Assembly: GCF_002797315.1 (NCBI RefSeq)
Contig: NZ_KZ454936.1
Location: 2,985,645-3,049,644, forward strand
Reading direction: 5' to 3'
Source of the DNA: Bacillus sp. FJAT-44742
Lineage (GTDB): Bacteria > Bacillota > Bacilli > Bacillales > Marinococcaceae
Length of the DNA: 64,000 nt
Shown here in pieces: positions 42,427 to 50,639 of this stretch; position 1 is the first letter of the stretch; every line of letters begins with the position of its first letter. Both the position numbers and the translations under genes were made by a program. The notes below the pieces were generated by a model, which saw only the letters and a program-made list of their open reading frames with translations, did no database searches and was not told the origin of the DNA.

Positions 42427-43854
42427 CTAAACGCCCATGGAGATATATTTTGTTTCCAAGAAAGCATCTATTCCCTGATGCCCTCCTTCTCTGCCAATCC
42501 CACTTTCTTTCATTCCTCCAAAAGGAGCCTGAGCTGCTGACGGCACACCGTCATTCCACCCGACAATTCCATATTCAAGGGCCTCCGCTACTTTCATGCC
42601 TTGAGATAAGTTCTCTGTAAAAAAGTAGCCGGCAAGGCCGTATACAGAGTCATTTGCCAGACGAATTCCTTCCTCATCACTTGAGATTTTCTGGATCGGG
42701 GCAACCGGCCCAAAGGTCTCTTCGTTCATCACAACCATGTCATGAGTAATATTCTTTAACACCGTCGGCTTGTAAAAGTACGAACCATTTTCTTCATACC
42801 CAGAACCACCGCATACAATCTCTGCTCCCTGCTTCTTCGCGTCCTGTACGTGCCGGTCAACTTTTTCATACCCATCTTGATTGATCAAGGGCCCAACATC
42901 CACGCCTTCTTCAAAGCCGTTCCCCACCTTTAGCTTTGATACTTCTTTTTTAAATTCCTCAATAAAATCATCATAGATGCCTTCCTGAACGTAAATTCTG
43001 TTTCCGCAAACGCAGGTCTGCCCTGCATTTCTAAACTTAGATGCAATCGTTCCCTGTACAGCTTTATTAATATCGGCATCATCCAGAACAATGATCGGTG
43101 CATGGCCTCCCAGCTCTAACGAAAGCTTTTTCACCTGATCCGAAGCCTGCTTCATTAAAATTTTCCCAACTTCCGTTGATCCTGTAAAAGTCATCTTACT
43201 TACCTTGCGATTGCTCATCATTTCTCCGCCAATTTCAGAAGCTTCACCTGTTACAAGGTTGAAAACCCCTTCTGGTAGCCCTGCTTCCTCACAAATTTCC
43301 GCAAAACGAATCGCTGAAAATGGTGTATCTTCAGCAGGCTTAACAATAATGGGACAGCCTGCAGCAAGTGCTGGAGCAACCTTTCTCGTAATCATCGCAA
43401 GTGGAAAGTTCCATGGGGTGATAGCTCCGACAACACCTACGGGCTGACGGATGACCATCAACCGCTTTTCCCTTGAGCTTGCCGGAATCATTTCTCCATA
43501 CACACGCTTACCCTCTTCCGCAAACCATTCCAGAAACGAGGCAGCATAGGCTACTTCTCCCTTTGCTTCCTTTAATGGCTTACCCATTTCCTTTGTAATA
43601 AGCTCGCCCAGCTCGTCCTGTTTTTCCATCATAATACGATAGATTTTTTTTAAGTACTCGGAACGTTCTCCAGCAGTCTTTTCCGCCCAAGGTTTAAACG
43701 CCCGATGAGCGGCATCAATCGCTTCTTTTGTCTCGCTTTTCCCTCCATTTACCGCGGTGCCGACTTTTTCACCTGTCGCAGGGTCAAACACATCAAAGGA
43801 TCCACTGTCCGACTTTTTCCACTCCCCGTTAATAAATAGACGTCCTTCCATCAT
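42427..43854 (-). CDS. gabD: NAD(P)-dependent succinate-semialdehyde dehydrogenase-like enzyme
   Basis: This aldehyde dehydrogenase of about 475 residues is nearest to GabD, which oxidises succinic semialdehyde from GABA to succinate. Motifs: ITPWNFPLAMITRK (cofactor site), FTGSTEVGK, the general base Glu in LSLELGGHAPIIV, the nucleophile Cys in GQTCVC, and EETFGPVAPI. The Cys two residues after the nucleophile is typical of GabD enzymes under redox control. There are several possible starts: ATG 43854 or 43851 lie eight or more bases behind GAGGG, and ATG 43869 has no clear site. No GABA aminotransferase or gabR is adjacent, so the substrate is inferred. Confidence 0.85.
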   Translation of the reverse strand: MMEGRLFINGEWKKSDSGSFDVFDPATGEKVGTAVNGGKSETKEAIDAAHRAFKPWAEKTAGERSEYLKKIYRIMMEKQDELGELITKEMGKPLKEAKGEVAYAASFLEWFAEEGKRVYGEMIPASSREKRLMVIRQPVGVVGAITPWNFPLAMITRKVAPALAAGCPIIVKPAEDTPFSAIRFAEICEEAGLPEGVFNLVTGEASEIGGEMMSNRKVSKMTFTGSTEVGKILMKQASDQVKKLSLELGGHAPIIVLDDADINKAVQGTIASKFRNAGQTCVCGNRIYVQEGIYDDFIEEFKKEVSKLKVGNGFEEGVDVGPLINQDGYEKVDRHVQDAKKQGAEIVCGGSGYEENGSYFYKPTVLKNITHDMVVMNEETFGPVAPIQKISSDEEGIRLANDSVYGLAGYFFTENLSQGMKVAEALEYGIVGWNDGVPSAAQAPFGGMKESGIGREGGHQGIDAFLETKYISMGV

Positions 43855-44427
43855 TTCCTCATCCCTCATTTCTTAAATATTTTCCAGTTCTATACCCTAC
43901 TTATAGAAAGGACATTCCATTTCCTCCACAAAAAATATATTCAATTCGATTAAAAAAGCTAATGTTACTGCAGGTCTTATAGGTTCCTGTCAAAGAGACG
44001 GACCTTCTATTATCCAGGTAAAAAGACTTAGTAACGAAAATATCTCTACGAAAAAGGTAATTGGACTGACTGATTTATTCATTATCAGCTCTGGGAGACA
44101 AACGTACACAAGACTGAACCTTTACATAAGTGAGTATGATAAAAAGTAGAAATTTTTGTTTCTTATAGCTCTCCATTTTTCACTTATCTCACTGGGAAAA
44201 GTGAAAAATCCCTAGTGGAAACGTCAACTATCCCAGGGCCATACGTCAATAACAGCACAAAGATAGCAGAATATATTGTCTTTTCAAAAAAATGTTCTAT
44301 AGTAGATATTACAGGTCCTACATACAAAGTGACCGCCCCTGATTCCCTTCCAATAAGTTTTCCCTCTATACTCCTCATCCATTTTTCCCTGCACCACCTT
44401 TTAAGCAGGCTGTAAAAATGGAACGAC

Positions 44428-44458
44428 CAAAAAACCGGCCATTATTTTACGGCCGGAA
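44428..44458 (-). terminator. Minus-strand terminator-like hairpin without an assigned gene
   Basis: CCGGCC and GGCCGG around GTAAAATAAT, followed by six T on the minus strand. The only gene to its right is on the plus strand, so its partner transcript is unknown. Confidence 0.55.
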
Positions 44459-44506
44459 CCCCATGTCGTTCACTTGATTGAATTATCTAAATATTTAAAA
44501 TAATTA

Positions 44507-44535
44507 TTGACTATTCGCTCACCTTTTGAAATAAT
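44507..44535 (+). promoter_or_regulatory. Promoter of the first small paralogue
   Basis: TTGACT (44507-44512), 17 bp, AATAAT (44530-44535). It has the same layout as the promoter of the second paralogue. Confidence 0.65.
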
Positions 44536-44573
44536 ATACTTATACCGTGCCCTTGTCCTCATGCTATAACCTT

Positions 44574-44789
44574 ATGAAGGATGTGAGAGCTATTCTAAAA
44601 GAAAGGTTTTACATCATTGAAGAAGTGAAAGTCAAACGTCGCTTGTTTGGTTTATATGAAACCAAGAAACGCATCGAAAGGTATGGAAGCGAAGACTATA
44701 AGAAGGCTATAGCATTCATGAAACATGCTGAAGGGGAAATGACAGGGCCGAGCCAAAGCCACCTTATATTAAAAGGGCACGACCGATAA
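44574..44789 (+). CDS. Small basic protein, paralogue 1, function unknown
   Basis: This protein of about 71 residues has no known domain that I recognise. It shares a layout with the gene at 45107: LFIIEEVK/RFYIIEEVK, then KRRLFGL, then IERYGSEDYKKAIAFMKHAE and a short polar tail. The shape suggests a beta hairpin followed by an amphipathic helix. The start is uncertain. ATG 44574 has no ribosome-binding site. AAGGATGTGA is close to the full Shine-Dalgarno complement but lies too near GTG 44583, and its best spacing points to an ATT at 44592. It has its own promoter and a terminator at 44798, so it is monocistronic. Confidence 0.6.
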   Translation: MKDVRAILKERFYIIEEVKVKRRLFGLYETKKRIERYGSEDYKKAIAFMKHAEGEMTGPSQSHLILKGHDR

Positions 44790-44797
44790 ATTTACTG

Positions 44798-44826
44798 CAA
44801 AGGACCGGTGCCGGTCCTTTTCCTTT
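44798..44826 (+). terminator. Terminator after small paralogue 1
   Basis: AAAGGACCGG and CCGGTCCTTT form a perfect 10-bp stem around TG, followed by TCCTTTTT. Confidence 0.85.
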
Positions 44827-45013
44827 TTCCATATACCCTTTCCTTCTTTTATAAAACCTTCTTTTTTATAAAATCACTCTAGTATTCTTATTATTGAGAC
44901 AAAAGACCAGTTTATCGATTATTTCTACTATTTAATAAAATTAAAAATCCCTTTATATCAAGGTTTAAACCTCATTTTGTTTGGTGAACACGCAAATCAC
45001 GAAAACGAGACCA

Positions 45014-45042
45014 TTGACCTATTGGAAATATTCTGGAATAAT
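45014..45042 (+). promoter_or_regulatory. Promoter of the second small paralogue
   Basis: TTGACC (45014-45019), 17 bp, AATAAT (45037-45042), about 65 bp upstream of the start. The rest of the 44790-45106 interval is AT-rich and shows nothing further. Confidence 0.65.
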
Positions 45043-45106
45043 GAACGGTAGACGAATTATTTTCTTACTTACATATGATAATAAATAAAACATTTTCAAA
45101 GGAGTG

Positions 45107-45322
45107 ATGATTATCCTTACCGATAAACTATTTATTATAGAAGAAGTAAAGCCTAAAAGGCGCTTCTTTGGTTTATTAGCAGGGGAAAAGTCAATTGAAC
45201 GGTACGTCTCTCAAGACTTTGACAAAGCACTGGCATACCTTAAAAAAGCAGAGGAGCAGCTGAAGGAAAACAAAGAAAGCCATTTTGTTTTAAGAGGAGC
45301 TCCGCCTGAAAACATTTGCTAA
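45107..45322 (+). CDS. Small basic protein, paralogue 2, function unknown
   Basis: This protein of about 71 residues is homologous to the product of 44574: LFIIEEVKPKRRFFGL, SIERYVSQDFDKALAYLKKA and SHFVLRG align with it residue for residue apart from a small insertion. No domain is recognised. AAAGGAG lies only two bases before ATG 45107, or overlaps GTG 45104. The aligned Ile codon ATC at 45113 sits at the same eight-base distance as in paralogue 1. The tandem arrangement, each copy with its own promoter and terminator, suggests duplication followed by independent control. Confidence 0.62.
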   Translation: MIILTDKLFIIEEVKPKRRFFGLLAGEKSIERYVSQDFDKALAYLKKAEEQLKENKESHFVLRGAPPENIC

Positions 45323-45324
45323 GT

Positions 45325-45363
45325 AAAAAAGCTTTTGCCTGACACTCTGGCAAAGGCTTTTTC
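45325..45363 (+). terminator. Terminator after small paralogue 2
   Basis: AAAGCTTTTGCC and GGCAAAGGCTTT (one mismatch) around TGACACTCT, with five T. The remaining bases to 45624 show only a −10-like TATAAT near 45553 and the ribosome-binding site of the next gene. Confidence 0.85.
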
Positions 45364-45624
45364 TGTTTCCCTTTTTTTGTGGGGGTTTTTTCGCTAACAA
45401 AGCCCCACTTAAACTGAGTAATTTGAAGCCTTTTTCGTTGGGGCTATTTATAATCTTCAACTCATATAGTATTTTAATTACTATGGAAATAATTGCAATA
45501 TTATACATAACAGCAGGGAATAAACTTAAAAAAGTGTCTCTTTTGCAGACTGTATAATAAGTTCTGCGCATATGGTACGCTTTAAAAGAACATATTTGGC
45601 TATTGAAAAAGGGGAGGAGTTTTT

Positions 45625-46680
45625 ATGAAACCCATTAACTCATGGATTGCCCTGGTGCTTATGCTTGGTTTTCTGACTGCCTGCGGCGGTAATGAGGAAA
45701 CTCAGGAAGAGGCTGTGACTACCGATCCTGCCGAAATAGAAGACCAAGATGATTTAGAAGAAGAAGAACAAATAGAGGAAAATGAAGAGCCAGCTGCGGA
45801 AAGTGATTTACACGCAGAAGAAATAATGGCCCGCACAACAGAAGTGATGACGGACGTAGAAAGCTATGCAATGGATATGTCCATGGTTCAGGATATGGAT
45901 TTTCAGGGCGAGAGCATGTCCATTACGACAAACACCTCCTCTGAAATTATGCTTGATCCGCTTAGATACTATGAAAATACCATTATGCAATCTGATGAAG
46001 AAGGCATGGAAGAAATAGAAGCTCAAACCTACTACGGAGAAGAGGGTCTTTTCCTTAAAGACTCAGTTGAAGACCAATGGTTCAAGCTCCCTGATGATTT
46101 CAGGGATTCTGTCAATGAACTGGCCCAGCACTATGAAAGCCCTGAAGAACAGCTGGAGCTCCTCATTCAGTTTGAAGAAAATATAGAGGTAAGCCAGGCA
46201 GATGGTGAATACATCCTGGAGGTATCAGGAGACAGTGAGCAGCTTAAACAGCTGGCTCTGGAAATGACAGGGATGCTTGAAGGTGATATCTCAACGATGG
46301 TTGACCAGCTGTTTGCAATGATGGAAATTGAACACTTGGAATATACTTTGTTCATTGAGGAAGAAACCTTTTATCAAACAGGCATGACAATGGACATGGA
46401 AATGACAATGAACCTTGAGGGTGACGATTCCTTTACAACGTCACAGCAAATGGAAGCGACCTATAGCAATTACAATGAAATAGAAGAAATAGAGATTCCA
46501 GAAGACGTTGTTGAAAACGCAGAAAAACTGAACTTTGAAGAGCTTGGCAGCATTCAGGACATGGAAGAAACAGATCTTGATGATTTGGATATTGACCAAA
46601 GCGAGCTCGAAAACGGGGACACCGATCAGGACGAAGACGACAACGAAGATGATGAGGAAGAGAATGATAACGAAGAATAA
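45625..46680 (+). CDS. Acidic lipoprotein, DUF6612/LppX-like
   Basis: The 351-residue lipoprotein has a signal peptide with lipobox LTAC (Cys20) and a Glu/Asp-rich linker to about residue 65. Its central domain resembles the LppX/LolA-like DUF6612 fold: EIMARTTEVMTDVESYAMDM, a repeated strand pattern, and FYQTGMTMDMEMTMN. The C-terminus is a tail of almost only Glu, Asp and Asn after residue 310. Related proteins may bind lipids or other hydrophobic ligands at the cell surface; this is inferred. The ATG is preceded by GGGGAGGAG. A terminator follows directly. Confidence 0.75.
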   Translation: MKPINSWIALVLMLGFLTACGGNEETQEEAVTTDPAEIEDQDDLEEEEQIEENEEPAAESDLHAEEIMARTTEVMTDVESYAMDMSMVQDMDFQGESMSITTNTSSEIMLDPLRYYENTIMQSDEEGMEEIEAQTYYGEEGLFLKDSVEDQWFKLPDDFRDSVNELAQHYESPEEQLELLIQFEENIEVSQADGEYILEVSGDSEQLKQLALEMTGMLEGDISTMVDQLFAMMEIEHLEYTLFIEEETFYQTGMTMDMEMTMNLEGDDSFTTSQQMEATYSNYNEIEEIEIPEDVVENAEKLNFEELGSIQDMEETDLDDLDIDQSELENGDTDQDEDDNEDDEEENDNEE

Positions 46681-46683
46681 ATT

Positions 46684-46720
46684 AAAGCTGATCCAGAGGT
46701 TCACTCTGGGTCAGCTTTTT
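46684..46720 (+). terminator. Terminator after the acidic lipoprotein gene
   Basis: AAAGCTGATCCAGAG and CTCTGGGTCAGCTTT form a 15-bp stem with one mismatch around GTTCA, followed by T. Confidence 0.9.
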
Positions 46721-46750
46721 GTATATGACAAATATTACACTCCTCTGTGT

Positions 46751-46763
46751 GGTGCCAGGCACC
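46751..46763. repeat. Single REP/MITE-like core
   Basis: GGTGCCAGGCACC (A-centred) lies 12 bp from the stop of the minus-strand gene at 46776, with ATTACAC on its left. Confidence 0.75.
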
Positions 46764-46775
46764 TCACTTGGAAAC

Positions 46776-47150
46776 TCATTTTCCAGCAACCTGCCACACG
46801 ATAAGCTTCCAGCGTTGAAAAGCAGGGATGATTTCCTTGGTCAGAAAACGAAACCTCTCTCCCTCCTCATTCAGCTCTTCAATGGCGGAGGCTTTTTCTA
46901 CTACTTCTTGAAAGCGATTAAGCTCTTCTTCATTCTTTTCCTCCCGGCCAAAGATGTACTTCATCGTCATATTCGATGCATCAAATGGAACGAACCCTTC
47001 CATCATTTGAGCAAGCAGCCGATCCCCGCTGTCTGTGTGACCTTCCCGGTAAAACGAGCTGACTGACATCAATCCTTCTTCCACCGTATTCAGCCATTCC
47101 ATATATAAACGCAAAAACTTTCTTTCCGACTCCCTTAACTGCTGAGACAC
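46776..47150 (-). CDS. Helical protein of unknown function downstream of fliT
   Basis: The 124-residue protein is predicted to be mostly amphipathic helix (for example FLRLYMEWLNTVEEGL, ELNRFQEVVEKASAIEEL). It has no signal peptide, membrane segment or motif that I recognise. It is co-oriented with fliD-fliS-fliT, but a terminator and a three-core repeat array lie between it and fliT, so cotranscription is not certain. It could be a flagellar accessory or an unrelated gene. A repeat core follows its stop codon. Confidence 0.6.
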   Translation of the reverse strand: MSQQLRESERKFLRLYMEWLNTVEEGLMSVSSFYREGHTDSGDRLLAQMMEGFVPFDASNMTMKYIFGREEKNEEELNRFQEVVEKASAIEELNEEGERFRFLTKEIIPAFQRWKLIVWQVAGK

Positions 47151-47173
47151 TCCAATCCCCTCCCTTTATCAGG

Positions 47174-47399
47174 GGTGCCTGGCACCACTGCTGTTTGTAA
47201 TACTGCTGTAATATTCCCTGGCCTTTTTCAGGCGCTGGCTTCTACACCTATGGTAATAGAAACAGACCACATTTTAAAGGTGCCTGGCACCACAACCGAT
47301 TGTTACATGTTTGTAATTGTTCAATCCGTGCTCCTGCACCAAGGGGCGGCGGTTTCGCCCGGTCTCGGCCCCGGACACCTTCTCCGGGTGCCTGGCACC
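47174..47399. repeat. Tandem REP/MITE-like array downstream of fliT
   Basis: T-centred cores at 47174, 47279 and 47387 (spacing 105 and 108 bp), each of the first two followed by TTTGTAAT or TGTTACATGTTTGTAAT. The third touches the fliT terminator. These are the last cores of the family in the window. Confidence 0.85.
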
Positions 47400-47442
47400 A
47401 AAAAGAGAACTTGGCAGGGGATCTCTCTGCGCAAGTTCTCTT
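47400..47442 (-). terminator. Terminator after fliT
   Basis: AAGAGAACTTG and CAAGTTCTCTT form a perfect 11-bp stem with a longer loop, followed by TTT on the minus strand. Confidence 0.75.
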
Positions 47443-47444
47443 GT

Positions 47445-47810
47445 CTATTTTTTGCTATCGAAAAACACACCATCAACGGTTGTGCCCTGGTAGGGATTCT
47501 CGTACCTCTGGCCTGTCTTTCTTTTCTTTTTTAACGCTCTGATGTCGGCGCTGATGACCGATTGGATCTTTGCCATTTGCTCTTCAATTTTTCCATTCAT
47601 ACTCAGGACTTCCATGCCTAATTTACGCTCTGTTTCGGAAAATGAAGGCTTTTCCTGCAAAATCTCCTTAAGCAGCCGGTCCCTCGATTGTAAATAATCC
47701 TCAACCGCTATAATATACTCATCTCTTTCGTCCAATCCTTTTGGAAGTTCCCTGCTCAGATGATCATCTAATGTTTTAGTTGCCAGAAATAAGGATGTAA
47801 TTTTTGACAT
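47445..47810 (-). CDS. fliT: Flagellar export chaperone FliT-like
   Basis: FliT is a small helical chaperone for the filament cap protein FliD. The 121-residue protein is helical and charged, with the pattern FLATKTLDDHLSRELP, YLQSRDRLLKEIL and IQSVISADIRALKKKRKTG. Sequence conservation of FliT is low, so the call rests on size, helix pattern and position directly after fliS. The start overlaps the fliS stop by one base (47810). It is the last gene of the fliD-fliS-fliT group before a terminator. Confidence 0.78.
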   Translation of the reverse strand: MSKITSLFLATKTLDDHLSRELPKGLDERDEYIIAVEDYLQSRDRLLKEILQEKPSFSETERKLGMEVLSMNGKIEEQMAKIQSVISADIRALKKKRKTGQRYENPYQGTTVDGVFFDSKK

Positions 47811-48439
47811 CAGATTTGCCCGCCTTCATTATGACGCTGCTGGCGGTCAAGCTTAATGACTTCTTTCCATGTGTCGCGAAAATCAGCAACAAACTGTTCT
47901 GCTTCATCAAGTGCCTTCGCATCATTATTAATATTTGCTTCTACCAGCCTGTGATGAATAAAGTCATACATTTGAAGCATGCTTTGCCCAACCTCACTGT
48001 CCGTCTTTAAGGTAACCATCAGCTCACGAATGATGTCCTGTGCCCGGCTGACAAACTTATTTCTAGCTTCTGCATCTCCTTCTTCAATAGCAAGCCTTCC
48101 TTTTTTGATAAATGTAAGGCAGGCGTTATACAAAAGCATTGTCAACTCACCAGGCGAGGCGGTTTGCAGAGCATTTTGCTTATATTGGTTCAAGGCGCTG
48201 GTGCTCGCCGTTTGATTTCCCGATCTTACTTGGCTGCCGCTCCGCCGGGAAGCTCCCTCACCCCCGGTTGCCGCTGTCCCAGGCCGTTCGATCACTTTTG
48301 CAGCCACTGGAATCCTTCCTATGGCTGCTCCACCCTTGCCAGCTTCGGGCTGACTTTGCCCCTGCCTGCCTGCATTTTTGTACGCTTCGGCCTCCTGCAT
48401 ATTTTTCTTGTATACTGCCTGTGCATTTTGAAAACTCAT
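47810..48439 (-). CDS. fliS: Flagellin chaperone FliS with an N-terminal extension
   Basis: FliS binds the C-terminus of flagellin and delivers it for export. The FliS domain fills residues from about 85 (LNQYKQNALQTASPGELTML) to the end at 209, with the conserved YNACLTFIKKG and DFIHHRLVEANI. Normal FliS proteins have about 125-135 residues. Here about 80 residues precede the domain: a helix (MSFQNAQAVYKKNMQEAEAY) and a Gly/Ser/Ala/Arg-rich linker. The first helix resembles the start of FliS itself. The ATG 48439 follows AAGGAAGGTGACAGG. The extension is in frame and without stops, but no second start closer to the domain has a good site. Confidence 0.9.
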   Translation of the reverse strand: MSFQNAQAVYKKNMQEAEAYKNAGRQGQSQPEAGKGGAAIGRIPVAAKVIERPGTAATGGEGASRRSGSQVRSGNQTASTSALNQYKQNALQTASPGELTMLLYNACLTFIKKGRLAIEEGDAEARNKFVSRAQDIIRELMVTLKTDSEVGQSMLQMYDFIHHRLVEANINNDAKALDEAEQFVADFRDTWKEVIKLDRQQRHNEGGQI

Positions 48440-48688
48440 GTGCCTGTCACCTTCCTTGCCAGCTTCTTTAAAACTTCACATCAGCCGGTCTGCTACTTTT
48501 TCCCAAGCTCGCTTTTTATATAAAATTCTTCCAATTTTTTTCACGTTCAATCCGTGTGGTCCTTGTTCGATTGTCACCAGGGCTTTTCCCGTCCGCTTTT
48601 TCCCTGCTTACTCTATAAAGCTTCTTCCATCTTACGACATTTGTCACGGTTTCTCTCTATAATTCTTTAAAAGTTTTGTCATTTCCTC
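48440..48688 (-). other. fliD-fliS gap with broken protein-like frames
   Basis: On the minus strand three short frames follow one another: MTKLLKNYREKP from ATG 48682 behind AGAGGAA, a GTG frame with VVRWKKLYRVSREK, and a frame ending HGLNVKKIGRILYKKRAWEK. They might be the remains of a gene of about 70 codons with two frameshifts. This is a weak inference. Confidence 0.25.
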
Positions 48689-50497
48689 TTAATACATGCC
48701 AAACATTTGAGAATAAATCATATTAGCCTGGTTATTTGCTTGTGCCATTGCCTTTTCCATAGCGGTAAATTGTCTCCAAAAACGTTCTTCTGTTTGCTGC
48801 AGACGTCTTTCAAAGTCAGAAATACGCTGATCGATGGACCGGATATTTCTGCCTAACGTAAATTGATGGTTTTGCACTTTTCCCCGCAAACCGCCAGCTC
48901 GATCAGCTATTCGATCAATCGATTGCCCTAAAGAGTCACGGAGCCGGCGGCCAATTCCCTTTTCAGCTGCTGTCGGACCGTCTGCTGTAAACAAAGCAAA
49001 TACTCCGTCTGGGTCAGCTTCTATTGCCGCTCTCAGCTTCGTTTCATCAATTTCAAGCTTTCCTCGTTCCGTGTAATCCCTGGAAGTGGTAATACCTATG
49101 GTGGCAAGCTGGCGGAATTCCGTATCAAGAATAGAAGTCACGCTTCCGTAAATATCTGTTCGGAATCTATCCAAGGCTCCTGAAATCACACGATCATTGC
49201 GAATCATTCCACTTTGGGCCCGTTCCTCCCACTTTTCAATTTCACGATCGCTCATCGCTTCTTTCTGCTCATCTGTTAAAGGGGGGTAGTCCCGATATCT
49301 GGTTTCGGTCAGCATCCCGTTTACTTTTTCTAACATCTCATTGTATTCATCAACAAACCCTTTAATGGTCTGAAACACTTTGTCGGTATCAATGGAAGCT
49401 GCAAGAGTTACAGGAGGATCGTCCACTCCGAAAGTATCCCTTAGCGTGAGAGTCATTCCATTGATTGTAAACGTATTATTCGTGCGCTCTGTTTCTAGAC
49501 CGTTTAAGGTAAATACGGCATTCTGCCCTCCTTGAGAGCCCGGCTCGCCATCATTTGACAGCTTCAGGGCACGGGTGAAAAAATCTCCTTCAAAAAGAAT
49601 TTCATTTCCCCCTGGATTAAAACTTCCGGTTTGCGTCCTGGTTACGGATACTTTATCTGAAAAAGAATCATAAAACACATTGACAACTGTGTTAGACCGG
49701 CTGATCTCCTGAAGCACCTGATTCATTGTCTGTCCGTCTCTGACAATAAATGAATTCTTCACTTCTTCCCCATTAGTAGTAAAAGTTGTGATGCTTCCGG
49801 TCGTATATCGGCCTTCTCCTTCAGTGATATATTGAACATTCACCTGCGCTCCTCTGCTGACTGTGTCAGCAAAATCAAGCCGCAGCCTTCCGTCTTCCTC
49901 TTTCGTTACCAATACCTGCCCACTGGAAAGACTGCCTGCCTCTCCTTCAGTGACAACCTCATAAGAGCGGCCTCCTATTTTTACTACCGTATCCTCCAGG
50001 GCATCGGCCTTAATAGGTTCCTTTTCAAAATAAAAGGTTGTCCCTGCTTGATCCACACGCTTTGTTTCTTGATTAAATACTCCCTGCTTCCATTCCATGT
50101 CCTCTGACAAAGCTTGAGTATGTAACGCCTCAGAAGCATCAAGAGTCCCGTCTGAGATAGGATCAGAGCTGTTTTGAGAAGCCGCTGAAGCCAGCTGGCT
50201 TACTTCTGTGATCCGAAAGGAAGAATTTCCTGCCGTTGAAGCCGCCGTTGCCGTCACACGGCTGTCATCGGAAGAGCTGACTGTCCGAGCAAGCATATTG
50301 GCGCTTCTCATCAGAGTGTCAAATATATTAGTACGAAAGGTATCAAACATTCGGTTGACTTCACGGTAAGATTCCATCTGCCACTCAATAATCTGCTTTT
50401 GCTGAAACATTTTATCCATCGGCATACGTTCTACCCGCATTAAATCCCGAATCATTTGATCAGTGTCCATTCCGGACGCAAAACCTGAAAGTCTCAT
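48689..50497 (-). CDS. fliD: Flagellar filament cap protein FliD (second paralogue)
   Basis: FliD (HAP2) forms the cap under which flagellin folds at the filament tip. The 602-residue protein has the N-terminal FliD_N region (MRLSGFASGMDTDQMIRDLM, TVSSSDDSRVTATA), a flagellin-IN motif and a C-terminal FliD_C region. The end has FERRLQQTEERFWRQFTAMEKAM. It is paralogous to the fliD at 57468 but clearly divergent in the central, surface-exposed part. A sigma-D-type promoter lies about 120 bp upstream. It is followed by fliS and fliT, so this copy keeps the standard fliD-fliS-fliT order while the other keeps flaG. Confidence 0.93.
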   Translation of the reverse strand: MRLSGFASGMDTDQMIRDLMRVERMPMDKMFQQKQIIEWQMESYREVNRMFDTFRTNIFDTLMRSANMLARTVSSSDDSRVTATAASTAGNSSFRITEVSQLASAASQNSSDPISDGTLDASEALHTQALSEDMEWKQGVFNQETKRVDQAGTTFYFEKEPIKADALEDTVVKIGGRSYEVVTEGEAGSLSSGQVLVTKEEDGRLRLDFADTVSRGAQVNVQYITEGEGRYTTGSITTFTTNGEEVKNSFIVRDGQTMNQVLQEISRSNTVVNVFYDSFSDKVSVTRTQTGSFNPGGNEILFEGDFFTRALKLSNDGEPGSQGGQNAVFTLNGLETERTNNTFTINGMTLTLRDTFGVDDPPVTLAASIDTDKVFQTIKGFVDEYNEMLEKVNGMLTETRYRDYPPLTDEQKEAMSDREIEKWEERAQSGMIRNDRVISGALDRFRTDIYGSVTSILDTEFRQLATIGITTSRDYTERGKLEIDETKLRAAIEADPDGVFALFTADGPTAAEKGIGRRLRDSLGQSIDRIADRAGGLRGKVQNHQFTLGRNIRSIDQRISDFERRLQQTEERFWRQFTAMEKAMAQANNQANMIYSQMFGMY

Positions 50498-50613
50498 GGC
50501 TCTCCGCCTTCTTTCTTTATTTAGTTGTCTGGTTACCGATATGTATTTGTCTGATTTTCATTGTTTAATAAAGAACAAGCCACCTTCCCATGATGGGTCA
50601 TGTCTTATTTCTT

Positions 50614-50639
50614 TTATCGTCAATGACACACCATTCTTA
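50614..50639 (-). promoter_or_regulatory. Sigma-D promoter of fliD (second paralogue)
   Basis: TAAG (50636-50639), 14 bp, GACGATAA (50614-50621), one mismatch to the −10 consensus GCCGATAA. Confidence 0.7.

Larger units (their letters stand above)
43855..44573. other. 719-bp interval with no convincing gene
   Basis: The interval holds the gabD upstream region, a minus-strand hairpin with a T-run at 44428-44458, and the plus-strand promoter at 44507. A 64-codon minus-strand frame at 44184-44378 has no ribosome-binding site or recognisable sequence. I see no structured RNA class that I know. Confidence 0.5.

Noticed and set aside
44184-44378. 64-codon minus-strand frame left of the small paralogues
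   Set aside because: No ribosome-binding site, no recognisable sequence and low-complexity surroundings.
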